The notes under the pieces: model-generated | Told to the model about the DNA's origin: nothing | The model's input: only the letters and a program-made list of their open reading frames with translations | Database searches by the model: none | Made by a program: the position numbers and the translations under genes | In this document: positions 34,918-45,937 of the stretch, piece after piece | Numbering within the stretch: position 1 is the stretch's first letter | Layout: every line of letters begins with the position of its first letter | Assembly (NCBI RefSeq): GCF_027595985.1 | Contig: NC_073311.1 | Coordinates: forward strand, 44,457,539-44,521,538 | Length of the DNA stretch: 64,000 nucleotides | Source: Sorex araneus | Taxonomy: Eukaryota > Chordata > Mammalia > Eulipotyphla > Soricidae | Direction: 5' to 3'

Positions 34918-35015
34918 CCTCCTCCTCCTCCTCCTCCTCCTCCTCCTCCTCCTCCTCCTCCTCCTCCTCCTCCTCCTCCTCCTCCTCCTCCTCCTCCTCC
35001 TCCTCCTCCTCCTCC
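34918..35015. repeat. (CCT)32 microsatellite
   Basis: Thirty-two uninterrupted CCT units, all-pyrimidine on this strand. It separates two motif-rich segments. The poly-Leu open frame is an artefact. Confidence 0.98.
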
Positions 35016-35079
35016 GCGGCCCCTACCCCATTTCTTTTTCTTTTAATTTAGCTCCTTTGCAAGTTTCCAGATAAGGTAT

Positions 35080-35560
35080 GCAAAGAAAGTGTAGCAAGTC
35101 ATTTATGGCTATGAATATAACATTAGGATAATGTTTCAGCCCCCCACAAAGGGCATCTCCCGCCCCTTCTGCTGAAGACAGGTGTTCTTTTACTCACTTC
35201 TGAATGGGAAATAGCCAGTCTCCTTAAACTCGAGGCAAAGTTAGCCCTTGTTTGCCACAATGCGAAGGCAAACTCTCAAAATTCACAAACACACACACAA
35301 TTTTGCCGAAGCTAGGAAAGGGCAAAGCGGGGATTGGGCAAAATCTCATTACATCTGCTCTAATCGCTTAGCAACACAAAGCCCGGGCTTGTGCGGCGAA
35401 GGGAAGCCATTCACGGGGCTGTGACAGGCGGCATTCAGCCGGCATTAGTCAGCTCCATAAATCACCGCTGCCCATTGGCTGCGCGGCGGGCTTTGCAGCG
35501 GCCCGGGGCTGTCAGCGCAATACAAAATATAGACCCCAGCGGCTAGGCCTGGCCGCCGCC
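35080..35560. promoter_or_regulatory. Candidate enhancer or orphan promoter with CCAAT and TGACAG motifs
   Basis: Repeat-free and increasingly GC-rich. Features are 'tgacag' at 35422-35427, 'ggcattagtcagc' at 35441, an inverted CCAAT box (attgg) at 35474-35478, 'ctgtca' at 35509-35514 and a TATA-like 'aaatata' at 35524-35530. A CCAAT box about 50 bp before an AT box in GC-rich DNA could be a promoter, but no open frame or exon follows. Confidence 0.35.
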
Positions 35561-37450
35561 GCTCCCCGGGCAGAGCGCCCCCCCCCCAACGCCCCTCTTT
35601 CATTTGGGGGCGGAGGACAGGAGTGCAGTGGAAGGACTTTATTGACTGAGAAATCTTACCTATTCAAAAAAAAAAAAAACGCTAGGGGAGAACCCGAATT
35701 CCTACTGGAGACGCGCCTGACATGCAGGAGGGGAGGGGAGGGCGCGGGAGAAAGGAAAATCGGGCCCAACCGGGCTGCAGAACTGTTGGATGCGAGTATG
35801 ATCATAAGCAGGCAGGGCTGGAGCTTTGGGGGCACATATTTCAGCTCCCTGGCGGTCTTTCTGTATGTGCGCGCATGAGAAGTGTGCATATGTAGTGGGA
35901 AGAATCCGTCAAGTTCGCCTCAAGGGGGGGGGGCACCCTGGAGGAGAGAAGGAGAAACGGTTCTTGTTGGTGTTCTTTGCATAAAGCATCAGAAGTACCC
36001 TTGATGGCCTAAGGAAGTGGGAGCAAATGTGCACTTCTTCCAGGCTGTTGTTGGGGCAAGTTAGGATCCTCAGTCCCTGTCCTTGGTACCCACAGCAGCC
36101 AGAGGAGCCGGTGCAGAGCTGTTATCTGCACTTGGCCTTGTGAGGGAGACTATTAAACTGTGCAAAAGTAAGAGTGCTAACAGCGATTTTCAACTTGCGG
36201 TTCCCTCCGCTCTTTTCCAGGAGAACTGAGCAGTCGGTGCATCTACACCGCCATCTAGCTAGCATCAAGGCTGGCTGGTGGTCACCTGACCTCAAATGCC
36301 ACAGACTCCAAGAACCTTTTCCTGACTGTGTTTTCTGCAGCAGCTCACAAGAGTTCTCCATTCTTTATACGGTTTCTTCTGCTTGGCATTCACCACTCTG
36401 CAAACACCCTCATCTTTATTTATATGATGCTATCCATGGCTCACCACCAGATGGTAAACTTGTCCCTGGACAGACCCTTACCTGTTTTGTTTACGGTTGT
36501 GTTTGATTGACTGAATGGTGGTTCCCCCCCTGATACAGTGATTGCTGTTGCTCATTCTTCCTCTCTTGTGTCCATTCACACTGTACCTTGCTGAGCTCTG
36601 CTTGTCTCCGGGGCTAACATCCATGGAGTTCATCTCTGGGACCCTCTTGCCTTCAGGATTCCATGTGGGCTTCACCCATCAGAGGCCCTAGCAGATTATG
36701 AGGTATATACTTACATCTCTGCTCCTCTCTGCTGTGCTCACTTATTCTGCTCCTAGTCTTACAGCCACAGATCTTGGCAGAAGTCTGTTCTTCCAGGGCG
36801 ATTGCTCCTGCTAAGACACTGCAACTTCCTTGTCTCCCCCTGCAGGCCCAGAGCTGGTAAGGGCTCCCTGTAGTTAAGGCTCTCTGAGATTTTCTGAGCC
36901 ATACTCACATTCCTGTCACTGCATGAAACTCTTCAAGCCTTTCAACTGTGCAGACGGACCCTCACCTGTACCATATTTTCCCATAGGCTATCAAGGGTTT
37001 GTGAGTTTTGTCTAAGATTTTCTGGATCTCACAAGGCTACAGGTAAGATTGAGACTGGCTCTGTTCAAGATCTAATTCTGGGAAATCACCTTGAGTCCAG
37101 AAAGTTTATTAAAAAACAGTTTGCAGAAGAAGTCAATGCCAGTTATCTCTTGTGAAAAAGGAAGACCATGCCTTCCTTTGCACAGACCAGCAGATCAATA
37201 GACAGTGAAAGGACTGAGAGCTGTTAATGAATGTGTTGGTGCCAGAGATAATCCTTTCTCCAGAATCATTCAGAGTCAGGTAGAGGGGTGGTGTTGGGGA
37301 CTGGCCACCAAGATAAACACAGTACCGGTTTATTTCCATTAGGGTCATCTGAATTATCATTTACATATTCTTCTATATTCATTCTGCAATTTTGCATGCT
37401 CTTAAACAGAGTACCAAAGATTAACTAGAAAAAATTCTAGGACTTATCTT
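35561..37450. other. Intergenic DNA, no gene recognised
   Basis: GC falls after about 35.9 kb. No named repeat was found. Open frames of 60-110 codons at 36174-36506 and elsewhere have no recognisable character. Confidence 0.4.
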
Positions 37451-37460
37451 TATAATCACT

Positions 37461-37639
37461 TTTTTTTTTTTTTTTTGCTTTTTGGGTCACACCCAGCGAT
37501 GCTCAGGGGTTACTCCTGGCTTTGCACTCAGGAATTACTCCTGGCGGTGCTTGGGGGACCATATGGGATGCGGGGATCGAACCTGGGTCGGCCGAGTGCA
37601 AGGCAAATGCCTTACCCGCTGTGCTATCGCTCCAGCCCC
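37461..37639 (-). mobile_element. Young short shrew SINE, antisense
   Basis: Poly(T), then 'gctttttgggtcacaccc' through 'ctatcgctccagcccc', close to consensus. The target duplication 'tataatcactttttt' occurs at 37451-37465 and 37640-37654. Confidence 0.95.
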
Positions 37640-37654
37640 TATAATCACTTTTTT

Positions 37655-37822
37655 TGAAGGTTTTGTTGGGGGGCCACACCTGGATGTGCCCAGGACTTAC
37701 TCCTGACTCTGCTCTCAGGGATCACCTCTGGTGAGACTTGAGGGACCATGTCTGGTGCTGGGGAGCAAACCCAGGTTCTGGTTCAAGGCAAGGCTAGTGT
37801 CCTACCCGCTGCATTTTAGCCC
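37655..37822 (-). mobile_element. Old SINE, antisense
   Basis: Diverged words in SINE order: 'ggggggccacacctggatgt', 'ctgctctcagggatcacctc', 'ggagcaaacccaggttctg', 'cattttagccccctc'. The young copy above inserted next to it. Confidence 0.75.
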
Positions 37823-37829
37823 CCTCAAT

Positions 37830-38159
37830 CACCCTTTTTAAGTACCAAGGATACTGCTTGGTACACAAAAGATTCCCACTTCTTTTTTTCCTATTATTGA
37901 GACGTTTCTGAACTTCCTCTCTCTGTTCTGGGGGCCAAGATTAGATGTTTTGGGATTTCCCCAGAAAGACCAGGTTATTGTGAAGTCAGGGAAGGGGAGG
38001 AGATACATTTGCTAACACTTTTTTCCCCCTTCTGCAAAGGCGAAGGGCTGGCCCTAGCTCAGGTCGAAGTTATATTCCTTCTTCTTTTGTATGCAAGATT
38101 AGGTTGTTACAAAAGAGGGTGTGTAGGTTAATGGCAGGAAGCAAGTTTCAGCACTGAGA
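37830..38159. other. Intergenic DNA, nothing recognised
   Basis: No gene or named repeat. Confidence 0.4.
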
Positions 38160-38300
38160 TCGGCCCGGAGCGCGTGTCAGGCTTAATGATTTATTCAAGC
38201 CGCAGCGCATCAGGGAGGTGATTGGCTGCAGGCATGCGCCCGCTGTCAGCTGCGCGCGCCGGACCTCGCCCTGCTACCTGACGGTTTGGGGCCGGGTGGG
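38160..38300. promoter_or_regulatory. Candidate enhancer with homeodomain, CCAAT, TGACAG and E-box words
   Basis: Contains 'cttaatgatttattcaag', 'attggctgc' at 38221-38229, 'ctgtcagctg' (an overlapping CTGTCA and CAGCTG E-box) at 38243-38252, then 'gcgcgcgcc'. It shares the pair ATTGGCTGC + CTGTCAGC with the segment at 35474-35516. Confidence 0.35.
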
Positions 38301-38335
38301 AGAGCTGGAGGGGGCAGAGAGGGGTTGGCACGGGC

Positions 38336-38600
38336 TGCAGTGGAGAGGTGCAAAAAGGAGGAAGAGGCCAAGAGAGAAAGAGAGAGATGTAGAGGAGTGA
38401 GAGGAGAAAAGGAGAAAGAGAATTAGGAGAGGGGCGAGAGAAGGGGCGAAAAGGGGTGGGGGGAGGAATACGAAGATGAGGAGGAGGACAGAGGGAAAGA
38501 GGGAGAGGGAAGGAGGAAGAAAAACACATGAGGGCGAAAGAGACAAAGAGACGAGGAGAAGAATGAGTGAGAGAAGAGAGAGTTTGGAGAGCAGAGTGGG
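38336..38600. repeat. Purine-rich low-complexity tract
   Basis: Long run of irregular GAGA/GGAGA/AAGAG units. Gives artefact open frames on both strands. Confidence 0.85.
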
Positions 38601-40020
38601 AAGCGCTCCCAGAACGTCCCATGTGCGCACCCCCCCGCCGCACCCCCACTCCAGGCAGCCTGCAGGCGGCTCTCACAAAGCGGCCTTTGATGCACGCGCT
38701 CCTCGGGCTATTGGGGGGCGGGGGGGAAGAGATGGGGGAAAGGTGCCAACCCACACTCCTTGAAGGGACTCACTTTTTGCAAAGTGCTTTGGCGAGGGTT
38801 CTTGGGTCCTGAGTCCGGGCAGTCACGGTCAGGGCAGGAAGTGAGTGCGGGGTGACAAAAGCCAGGCACCTGCCCAAAGGACAACACTCAGAAAGCGCAC
38901 GTCCTCCAGCCACCCCTCCCTCCCTGCCCGGCAGCGGGTCGGAGGCGCGGCTCGTCCATGACGCTGGGATGGTGCCCAGCGGGCCTTCTGCAGGCGGCCG
39001 GCGCGGCGCTGAGCCCTCACCGGAGCGGGGCGCTCCAGCGCCCTTTCCTCTTAATGCTCCTGAACCCCCGTCTCCCTCAAATCTCGGGGGGACCCCTCTC
39101 CTTTCCTCTCGCCTTTCCGCACTCCCCTTTGGGCCCTTAGGATTTACAATGGAAAAAATGCATCTAACCAGTCCCTGGCCCTCCCAGGTGGGCGCCCTAG
39201 AAGGGGGGCTTGCGGGGAGAGGTGGGGGGGGGAAGAACAAAGGAACGGTATTTGGGGTGGGGGCTGGAGGGGGGGCGAATGTCACACTTGAAGATCAATG
39301 GGAGAACCACCGCGGGGTGCCGCCGTTCCCAGATAAAGTTGTTGCTCCAGCGGAGGCGGCAGCCAGAGGGTGGCTCAGCCGCGCTGGGGGCAGCCGGACA
39401 TTCTATCAATAGCCACGCTCTCCCCCAAGACCAAGGGAGGAGTAAAACGGCCCCCCACTCCCCCACCTCCCCTCCACACCGCTTTCGGCCTCCCCCAGCC
39501 CTGGGTCTTTACTAGGAAAAACAGTCTGTCTCCTTTGTCCAGGTGCCAGCGGGGCCTTTGGCGAAAGGGAGGCCGGCCAGCCCTCTGATCACGCTCAAAG
39601 GTTAGTTAAAAAGACAAAAACAGCTGAAAGTCTTCATGAATAATGCCGGGCTCCCCCACCCCCCAGCCCCTCCCTGCACCCCTGGCCCCAACGCAGCTCT
39701 GGGTAGAGCAACCCCCCTCAAGGCCCTACCACTTAGTTATGCTGCTCGCCTAAGTCAGAATTTCACAGAAAGGCCAAGAAGAAAAGCTCCCACAATTAGA
39801 GGTCGCCTGTCAGAAAACATTAACGCCTTCCTCTCCCAGCCTGTCAGCCGGCTGCGGCTCCAAACCTCCATGGCGAATTGGCTCTCCACCCCGTGAAGTG
39901 ACCGCCAGCCAAAGGAGCAGGGCTGGAGAGACCAGGGACAGGGGCTCTCCCGAAGCGGCCTCTCTCCTGTCTCCAGGCAGGGGTACAAGGGTGCAGGAGG
40001 CACCCTCAGCTCCGGCTCTC
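38601..40020. promoter_or_regulatory. GC-rich, repeat-free block with candidate regulatory segments
   Basis: CpG-bearing, SINE-free DNA with motif-dense islands at about 39290-39420 ('ttcccagataaagttgttgc') and 39590-39660 ('ctcaaaggttagttaaaaag', 'tcttcatgaataatgcc'). A further island at 39770-39900 carries two CTGTCA words at 39807-39812 and 39841-39846. Many overlapping open frames, none recognisable. Probably regulatory rather than coding. Confidence 0.3.
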
Positions 40021-40654
40021 AGCACAAGGTGCATATGAGGGGTCAGACAGGACCTTCTGGCCTAAGGACAGATGGACAGTCCTTCCACATCAAGAAAGAC
40101 CTTTTTACTTTCTTTTTTTTTTGCAGTGGGGATGGTTCACATATACACACATTACCCTTCCTTCTCTGCTGTTGCAGCATTTTCCACACTCCAGACATCT
40201 TAATTTGCTCATGATCCGCACTATATATATATATATATATATGAAATTAAAAAGGGGAGGGGCTCAGAAAAGCAGTCTCCTTTGTCCACAACCACATCAT
40301 GCCACAGTGGGAAAGCCACATTTGAAAGTAGGTTTGTTGACTCAGATGACACGTGCTTTCCGTTGCAACCCAGCCCGCGTTTTCTCCAATAAGACCCAGT
40401 GCTTGTACTTGTTTGCCTCTGGACATGTTACCAGTATGAGAGCCTGTTCCTTGAGTTCTCTGGTGCCAGGATGGTCAGGGCACCTGCTGAGCATGCAGAA
40501 AATGTGTGCAAGAAAGGAAAGAGGGAAGGAATAAAGAAAAATGAGGGAGAAAGGAAGAAATTCTTAGAAAAGCCCTTTTGATTTCTTTTTTTGGACATAA
40601 TTTTGTTCTGATAGATATTGATTGGGGGGGGGTGAAGAGATATGTTTTAGGACG
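40021..40654. other. Intergenic DNA
   Basis: Includes a short (TA)n at about 40222-40242. No gene seen. Confidence 0.4.
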
Positions 40655-40833
40655 TTGCTTTGAGAAATAGTTAAGTGGGTAGGGTGTGTGATTTGCACAC
40701 TGCTGACCATGGTTTGATCCCAAGCTCCCAAACAGTCTTCGAATCTCACCAGGAATGACTCCTGAGCACAGGAGCCAGGAGTAGTAAGTTTCAAATACCA
40801 CTGGGTATGCCTTAAAATTAAAGACAAAAAGAG

Positions 40834-40835
<2 letters not shown>
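40655..40835 (+). mobile_element. Old SINE, plus strand
   Basis: 'gagaaatagttaagtgggta', 'tggtttgatcccaagctccc' and 'aatgactcctgagcacagga' follow SINE order with an A-rich end. The opening phrase recurs at about 41785. Confidence 0.6.

Positions 40836-40837
<2 letters not shown>

Positions 40838-40901
<64 letters not shown>
40838..40901. repeat. (GA)n microsatellite
   Basis: About 32 near-perfect GA units between two old SINEs. Confidence 0.97.
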
Positions 40902-40902
<1 letters not shown>

Positions 40903-40906
<4 letters not shown>

Positions 40907-41060
40907 GTTGAAAGAGCAGAGCAGAAAGTAGTTTGAGTACTGGAAAACTCAGTTCAATTCCATGCCCTGCATGTCCCACAACACTGCTAGTTGTGGTAAC
41001 CCCAGAGCTTGGAGCTCTCTGAGCATCATCAGGTATGAATCCAAACTAGCAAACAAAATA
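40903..41060 (+). mobile_element. Old SINE, plus strand
   Basis: 'agagcagagcagaaagtag', 'actcagttcaattccatgcc' and 'gctctctgagcatcatcag' suggest a worn tRNA-derived SINE. Confidence 0.5.
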
Positions 41061-42183
41061 AGTCTGATTGGGATTCTGCATACCCCACTATTTACCTACC
41101 TATTTGAAGTTCCTTTCCTTAGCTGCAAAAGTGGAGGTAATAAAACCTGGAGGGGGGGTGTCTGTGTGTGTGTATCTGTTGTGTGAGTAGGATTATAAGA
41201 ACTATAAGGATTATACTATAATTATAAGGATTATAAGAATTATACTTGGATAAATAATGCAAAAGTGTCTACCATAGTATTCAGCACATAGTAAGTATTC
41301 AAGGAAATTCAGTCAAGATTCCACAACAAGACTTCTGAACATCTGCAACCTCTTCCTGGGTTCCCCAGGCTGAGGAAGCCCCTCTCAAACCCCTCACAAA
41401 CTCAGGACACATCTTCTGGGACCTAAAAAACTGACACTGGCCTCTTGTCATTCAGCTATGTCAAGGACACCAATCCCCACTCTGCCTTCTGGTATCTACA
41501 CCATCTATACCTCTTCTTGGGTCCCCTGGACTGAGAAAACCCCTTCCAAATCACTCTGGGACTGAAACAACACCATCCTTTCATCCCTACCATTTTCAAA
41601 TGTTCTTGGGGCTTATATGTTTACTCAAATATGTCTATTTTAAGGCCTGTATACAAAAGGATGTTAGACACAAAACTGCATGACCAGTGGAGTAAACTCT
41701 AAGGGCACAGACATTGCTAGACTAACAGATTTTTGAAGACTATTGCTTGCTGACTGTGAGTAAAAGTGTTACAATTTAAGACCTTGAGAAATAGTTAAGT
41801 GGGTAGGGTGCATGTTGTTTGGTAGTCTACATGTTTGGTAGTCTACATGTTTGGTAGTCAAGAACTGCCTCCCTGGCCTTCCAATAAAGGGACTAAGAGA
41901 TAGGGACCACAAAATTGATCATCAAAATGGCCCCTTTAATTTCAGCACTGGAGAGCCTATATAGCCCATCTAAGGGGTTTGAGGTACAGGGCTGTGTGTA
42001 GGTGTGATTGAGCCTGTACAGAGGTAAAGCACTTCAGCCACAGCAATTCTCTTGGGGGGATTAAGTCAAGGACATGCTCTGTCTAAGATTATACTGAGAA
42101 ACTCTCTCAGTGCCAGTAAGCATCCACGTTACTTTTCTCTTTCCCTTGCTGCTAATACATATTAAACAAATAATGTTACTTAC
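41061..42183. other. Intergenic DNA with small tandem repeats
   Basis: 'gtttggtagtctacat' is tandemly repeated about three times at 41817-41862. A diverged 60-bp duplication (cctcttcctgggttccccaggctgag-type text) occurs at about 41348-41400 and 41510-41560. No gene seen. Confidence 0.45.
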
Positions 42184-42198
42184 TATTAATATTTGCAG

Positions 42199-42861
42199 AG
42201 TCTCTTGGCCCAGTGCCTGGCTGTCTTCACCAGGGACCTTAGGAGGGGATGGGTTGTGTCTCCCTCCCCACCCTGAGCAGAGCCCTGGCAGCCAAAGACC
42301 TCTGGAACCCAGCCACAGCCATGCTCAAGGTCCTTTTACACATGTTCAGATGAGCCTCCTGCATGAAGGAACCAGCAGAGGAACCCAGGTATGTGGGACC
42401 CGGGGCTGAGATCTCAAAGTCTGTTCTGACTGAGACTGGGCCTCTTCTGCCCAGATCCCCCATTTTCTAGTAGCTAGGCAGTAACACCCACAAACTTCCC
42501 CTGGAGCCATGTAATCCCATCAATGGCCAACATCCAGAGACTTTAAAACCAAGCTCCCAGAAGTGCGCAGCTGCAAAGTGGCCACACAACATCTTATAGC
42601 TTAGTTCTCCCCAAACACCTGGCAAGCTACCGAGTTTCCTGCCCGCTCAAGAGAGCCTGGCAAGCTCCCTGTGGCATATTCATATGCCAAATACAGTAAC
42701 AGTGATGGGTCTCATTCTCCTGACCCTGAAAGAGCCTCTAACGCGGCACTGTTGGGAAGGATGAGTAAAGAGAGGCTGCTATGATCTTAGGGCTAGGGTG
42801 AATGGAGACATTACTGGGCCAACTCTAGCAAATTGGCAATCAACAGGATGATAGTGATAGT
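42199..42861 (+). mobile_element. Long composite shrew SINE with a perfect target duplication
   Basis: A 663-bp element beginning 'agtctcttggcccagtgcc' and ending 'ggatgatagtgatagt'. It is bracketed by the perfect 15-bp duplication 'tattaatatttgcag' at 42184-42198 and 42862-42876. The GC-rich 5' half and the SINE-like 3' half lie within one insertion, so they were retrotransposed together. Confidence 0.93.
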
Positions 42862-42876
42862 TATTAATATTTGCAG

Positions 42877-43679
42877 TTATTTGGATAAACACAGTAAGAT
42901 ATATCGATTCCAAAAATTAGTTCTCTGGGCTCTGAGGGCAAGCAAGGGTTAAAAGCCACTTAGGATTTTACCATAAATCCCAGACTAGGTCCTCAGACTG
43001 ATTTAGCTTTTCCTACCCCATAGACTCCTGTCTCTTAGGTCATCGTGGCTTGCATCAAGACCATGCCTTATGTTTTCTAGATTGTAGGATTTCGATGCTG
43101 GGGTAGCTTTGCTGTTTGACCTGGATCCATCTAGAGACCTTTCAGTGGGACCCAGCTTTTTTGGCGTCTTAGGAACTATGGTGACTGAAGCCTGAGTCAA
43201 TTAATTATGATGGATAACAAGGAGTAAATATATTATAGTCAACTAACTCCCAAATATTAGAGCAGAGCATTAATGGTGTGTCTGTGTTTAAGCAAAGAAC
43301 ATTGCCCTATAGTAAAATATAAAAAGGTTATAAGGGAAAGAGACAAGGAAGTAATTCACTACAGATATAAACTCCAGAGTCACCAGAAGGTTTGGCATTA
43401 TAAACCATCAAGCTTGACTTGGGGAATCTAGTAGCTAACAGAAGGCAAGGTAAAGCACAAAGGAAAAGTTAAAGATAAACTTGGGGTATTAGGAGTGCTC
43501 ATTAGAAGAGCACTGTGAGCTTCTCTGGGGCGGGCAGGGGGAGGAAGAGAGGCAATTCACTGACGAAGTCTAAAACACTTTGGGTTAATATCCAATAGCT
43601 GACAAATAGCAAATTAGTTCAGACCTCAGATAGCTGGCATATGAAATTCAAATCATAGCACTCAAAATCGTCAGGAACA
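42877..43679. other. Unassigned DNA before the L1 ORF1, possibly L1 5' UTR
   Basis: No recognisable motif; position just upstream of ORF1 makes an L1 5' region possible. Confidence 0.3.
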
Positions 43680-43844
43680 ATGGTGAAACCAAAGATTTCA
43701 CCTGCTCTGGCAGACAGGGACAGAAGTCTTCGTAAATCACAAGTGCAAATAAACCTTCAAACCTTCAATGATGAACTTAAATCACTGGTCCATACAATGG
43801 CTGTGGAATTCCAAAGCAATCACTAGAAGAAAAATTCAACCAAT

Positions 43845-44018
43845 GTATTTTTCTTTCTTTTTGGGTCACACCCAGCAATGCTCAGGAGTTACTCCTGGCT
43901 CTGCACTCAGGAATCACTCCTGGCAGTGCTCGGGGAACCATATGGGATGCTGGGAATAGAACCTGGGTCGGCCGCGTGCAAGGCAAATGCCCTACCTTCT
44001 GTGCTATCACTCCAGCTC
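43845..44018 (-). mobile_element. Young short shrew SINE inside L1 ORF1, antisense
   Basis: 'tttttgggtcacacccagc' through 'ctatcactccagctc'. The perfect 14-bp duplication 'aaaattcaaccaat' is at 43831-43844 and 44019-44032. Confidence 0.95.
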
Positions 44019-44336
44019 AAAATTCAACCAATTTAAAGATGAACTGATCCAGGATATCAAAGAATAGTCCATACAAATGGAAGTGAAGGAGTTAACAAAT
44101 GCAACAGCAAGTCACAGCAACAGAATTCAATATGTAGAGGACCATACTAGTGATATTGAAGACAAACTACTAGTCATCACCAATAACGAAGTGAAAAAAA
44201 ATAAAAGTAAACAAATGGAAGAGAACTTGTGAGATTCTTGATAGATAATGGCAAGAGAAATAATCTTAGAATCATAGAAATATTAGAAGGAGAGAAAAAA
44301 GGCAAAGGAGAAGAAGAGCTGGTCAAAGAAATAATA

Positions 44337-44700
44337 ACACGCCAATTCTTAAGATGGTGGCGGCACCGTGCAGGCATTAGAGCTGGCAGATCAGTGGCAG
44401 CTCACAGTGCTCTGAAAAGCTGGCTGATGGGGGTCATAAAATTTCCCAGTGAATGACATAAGTGCCTTTTAAATATTATATGTTGAAATAGAGTGCCTCC
44501 ATGATCATTCCCAGCTATCATTGTCATAACAATCTCTTGGGGGGGAGGGGATGATAGAAAGGAACCTGGGGACACTGGTGCTGGGAAATGTACACTGGTG
44601 GAGGGATGAGTGTTGGGATACTGTATGACTGAAATCCAACCATGAATAGCTTTGTAAGGGTCTATTACAGTGATTCAATAAAAAAGTTAAAAAAATAATA
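44337..44700 (+). mobile_element. L1-tailed short element A (5'-head plus L1 3' UTR)
   Basis: A GC-richer head beginning 'cttaagatggtggcggcacc', a wording like L1 5' ends, joins directly to L1 3' UTR text ('gggaaatgtacactggtgga', 'attacagtgattcaataaaa'). No ORF1 or ORF2 lies between. The short duplication 'aaataata' occurs at 44329-44336 and 44693-44700. It looks like an internally deleted L1, inserted into the left flank of element B. Confidence 0.6.
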
Positions 44701-45937
44701 GGGAGCCTCTAAGTGAAATCAAGCCAGCCCCTGCAGACCACCAGCCCAGAGTGGGACTTGGTGGCAGCACGGCCACCCGCACCACAGCAGACAGGGTTAT
44801 CGCAGCTCTCGGACCTGTGGGCTGCCAGACGCTGTGGTGGCAGGATTTTTGCATGCATGCCTCGTGCTCTTTGGGTCCAACCTGGTGCCACCACGGAGTG
44901 TGGGTCCCAGAGTTGAGGGGGCACCGCGGGTTTCCACCAAAAAGGAACAGCTCAGGTGGTCCTGGCAACTCACTGCCACCAGCACGATGTCTTGGCCACC
45001 ACTACTCCCCTGGATCAGCCCTCACCACAGGTGATGCCTGCAGCGTATTATGGAGGAAAATCTTCCTGAGCCTGAGCACCAACTGGCTAGAGACTGGACC
45101 TGAAGAAGGGGGTGAATGTCCCCTGGGAAGGTCCTGGCCAGACCCCAACAACTCAGACCAAGTTTTCTGAGAAATTAAACTGACAAAGTTTAGGTATGCG
45201 GAGCCACGCCCACAAACCACCTCAGGCTCGGTCATACAAGCTCATTTATCCGTCTTGCTCTACAGACTCATAAATAAATCTCAAAGGAGATTTAAAAAAG
45301 ACACATTAAATCTTCTCAGACCCAGGCATGGCTGAATGATCTGCGGTATATAGGAGGTCGGGCTGCTTAGCACAGTGTCCACACACACAGAGCCCAGGGC
45401 AGCTACTTGCTCCCACAATTCAAAATTGTCATAATGTCCCCAGCTGGAACCCATTGTCTGGAGATAGACTTCACAGAGAAGTTAACCTTGCTGAAAATTT
45501 GGGTATGCACGTTTTGTGACTGAAATCTCCAGGCTTTCTCAGAGTCGAGATGGACTATCTCCCTTCACCTTGCTGTACTTCCAGAAGCACCAGCAGTCAC
45601 ATCCACACCTGAAAGTCGCCATCCAGCTATAAAAGCTACTTTAGCTGTACTTTCCCAATAAAAATACTGAGCTCTCTCAACAACTCGATGACCATTAGTA
45701 CCTGTATTGCAAACCATAATACACCAAAGGTGAGAGAGAAAGAAAGAGAGAAGAAAAGTGCCTGCCATAGAGACAGGCTGGGGTGGAGGAGTGCTTTGTG
45801 GTGGTCAGAGAGAAACTGGGAACATTGGTAGTGATAAATGTACAGTGGTGGAGAGACGTGTGCTGGAATATTGTATGACTGAAACCCAATCAAGTCTGTA
45901 ATGGTCTATCTCATTGTGATTTAATTTAAAGAAATAA
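44701..45937 (+). mobile_element. L1-tailed element B inserted in L1 ORF1
   Basis: About 1.2 kb: a GC-rich first half (44701-45160), an AT-richer middle, then L1 3' UTR-like text at 45770-45925 ('gataaatgtacagtggtgga', 'attgtatgactgaaaccca') homologous to the end of element A. The flanking duplication 'aaagaaataa' at 44325-44334 and 45928-45937 shows it entered the L1 before element A landed. Open frames in the GC-rich part have no recognisable domain. Confidence 0.6.

Noticed and set aside
37475..37706. Recurrent peptide 'FGSHPAMLRGYSWLCTQE' found at several loci
   Set aside because: It is the short SINE read in one frame; near-identical peptides recur at every young copy (5936, 9917, 10163, 61416).
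40838..40901. CRISPR-like or satellite array
   Set aside because: Simple dinucleotide repeat without spacers; no CRISPR array exists in this eukaryotic window.
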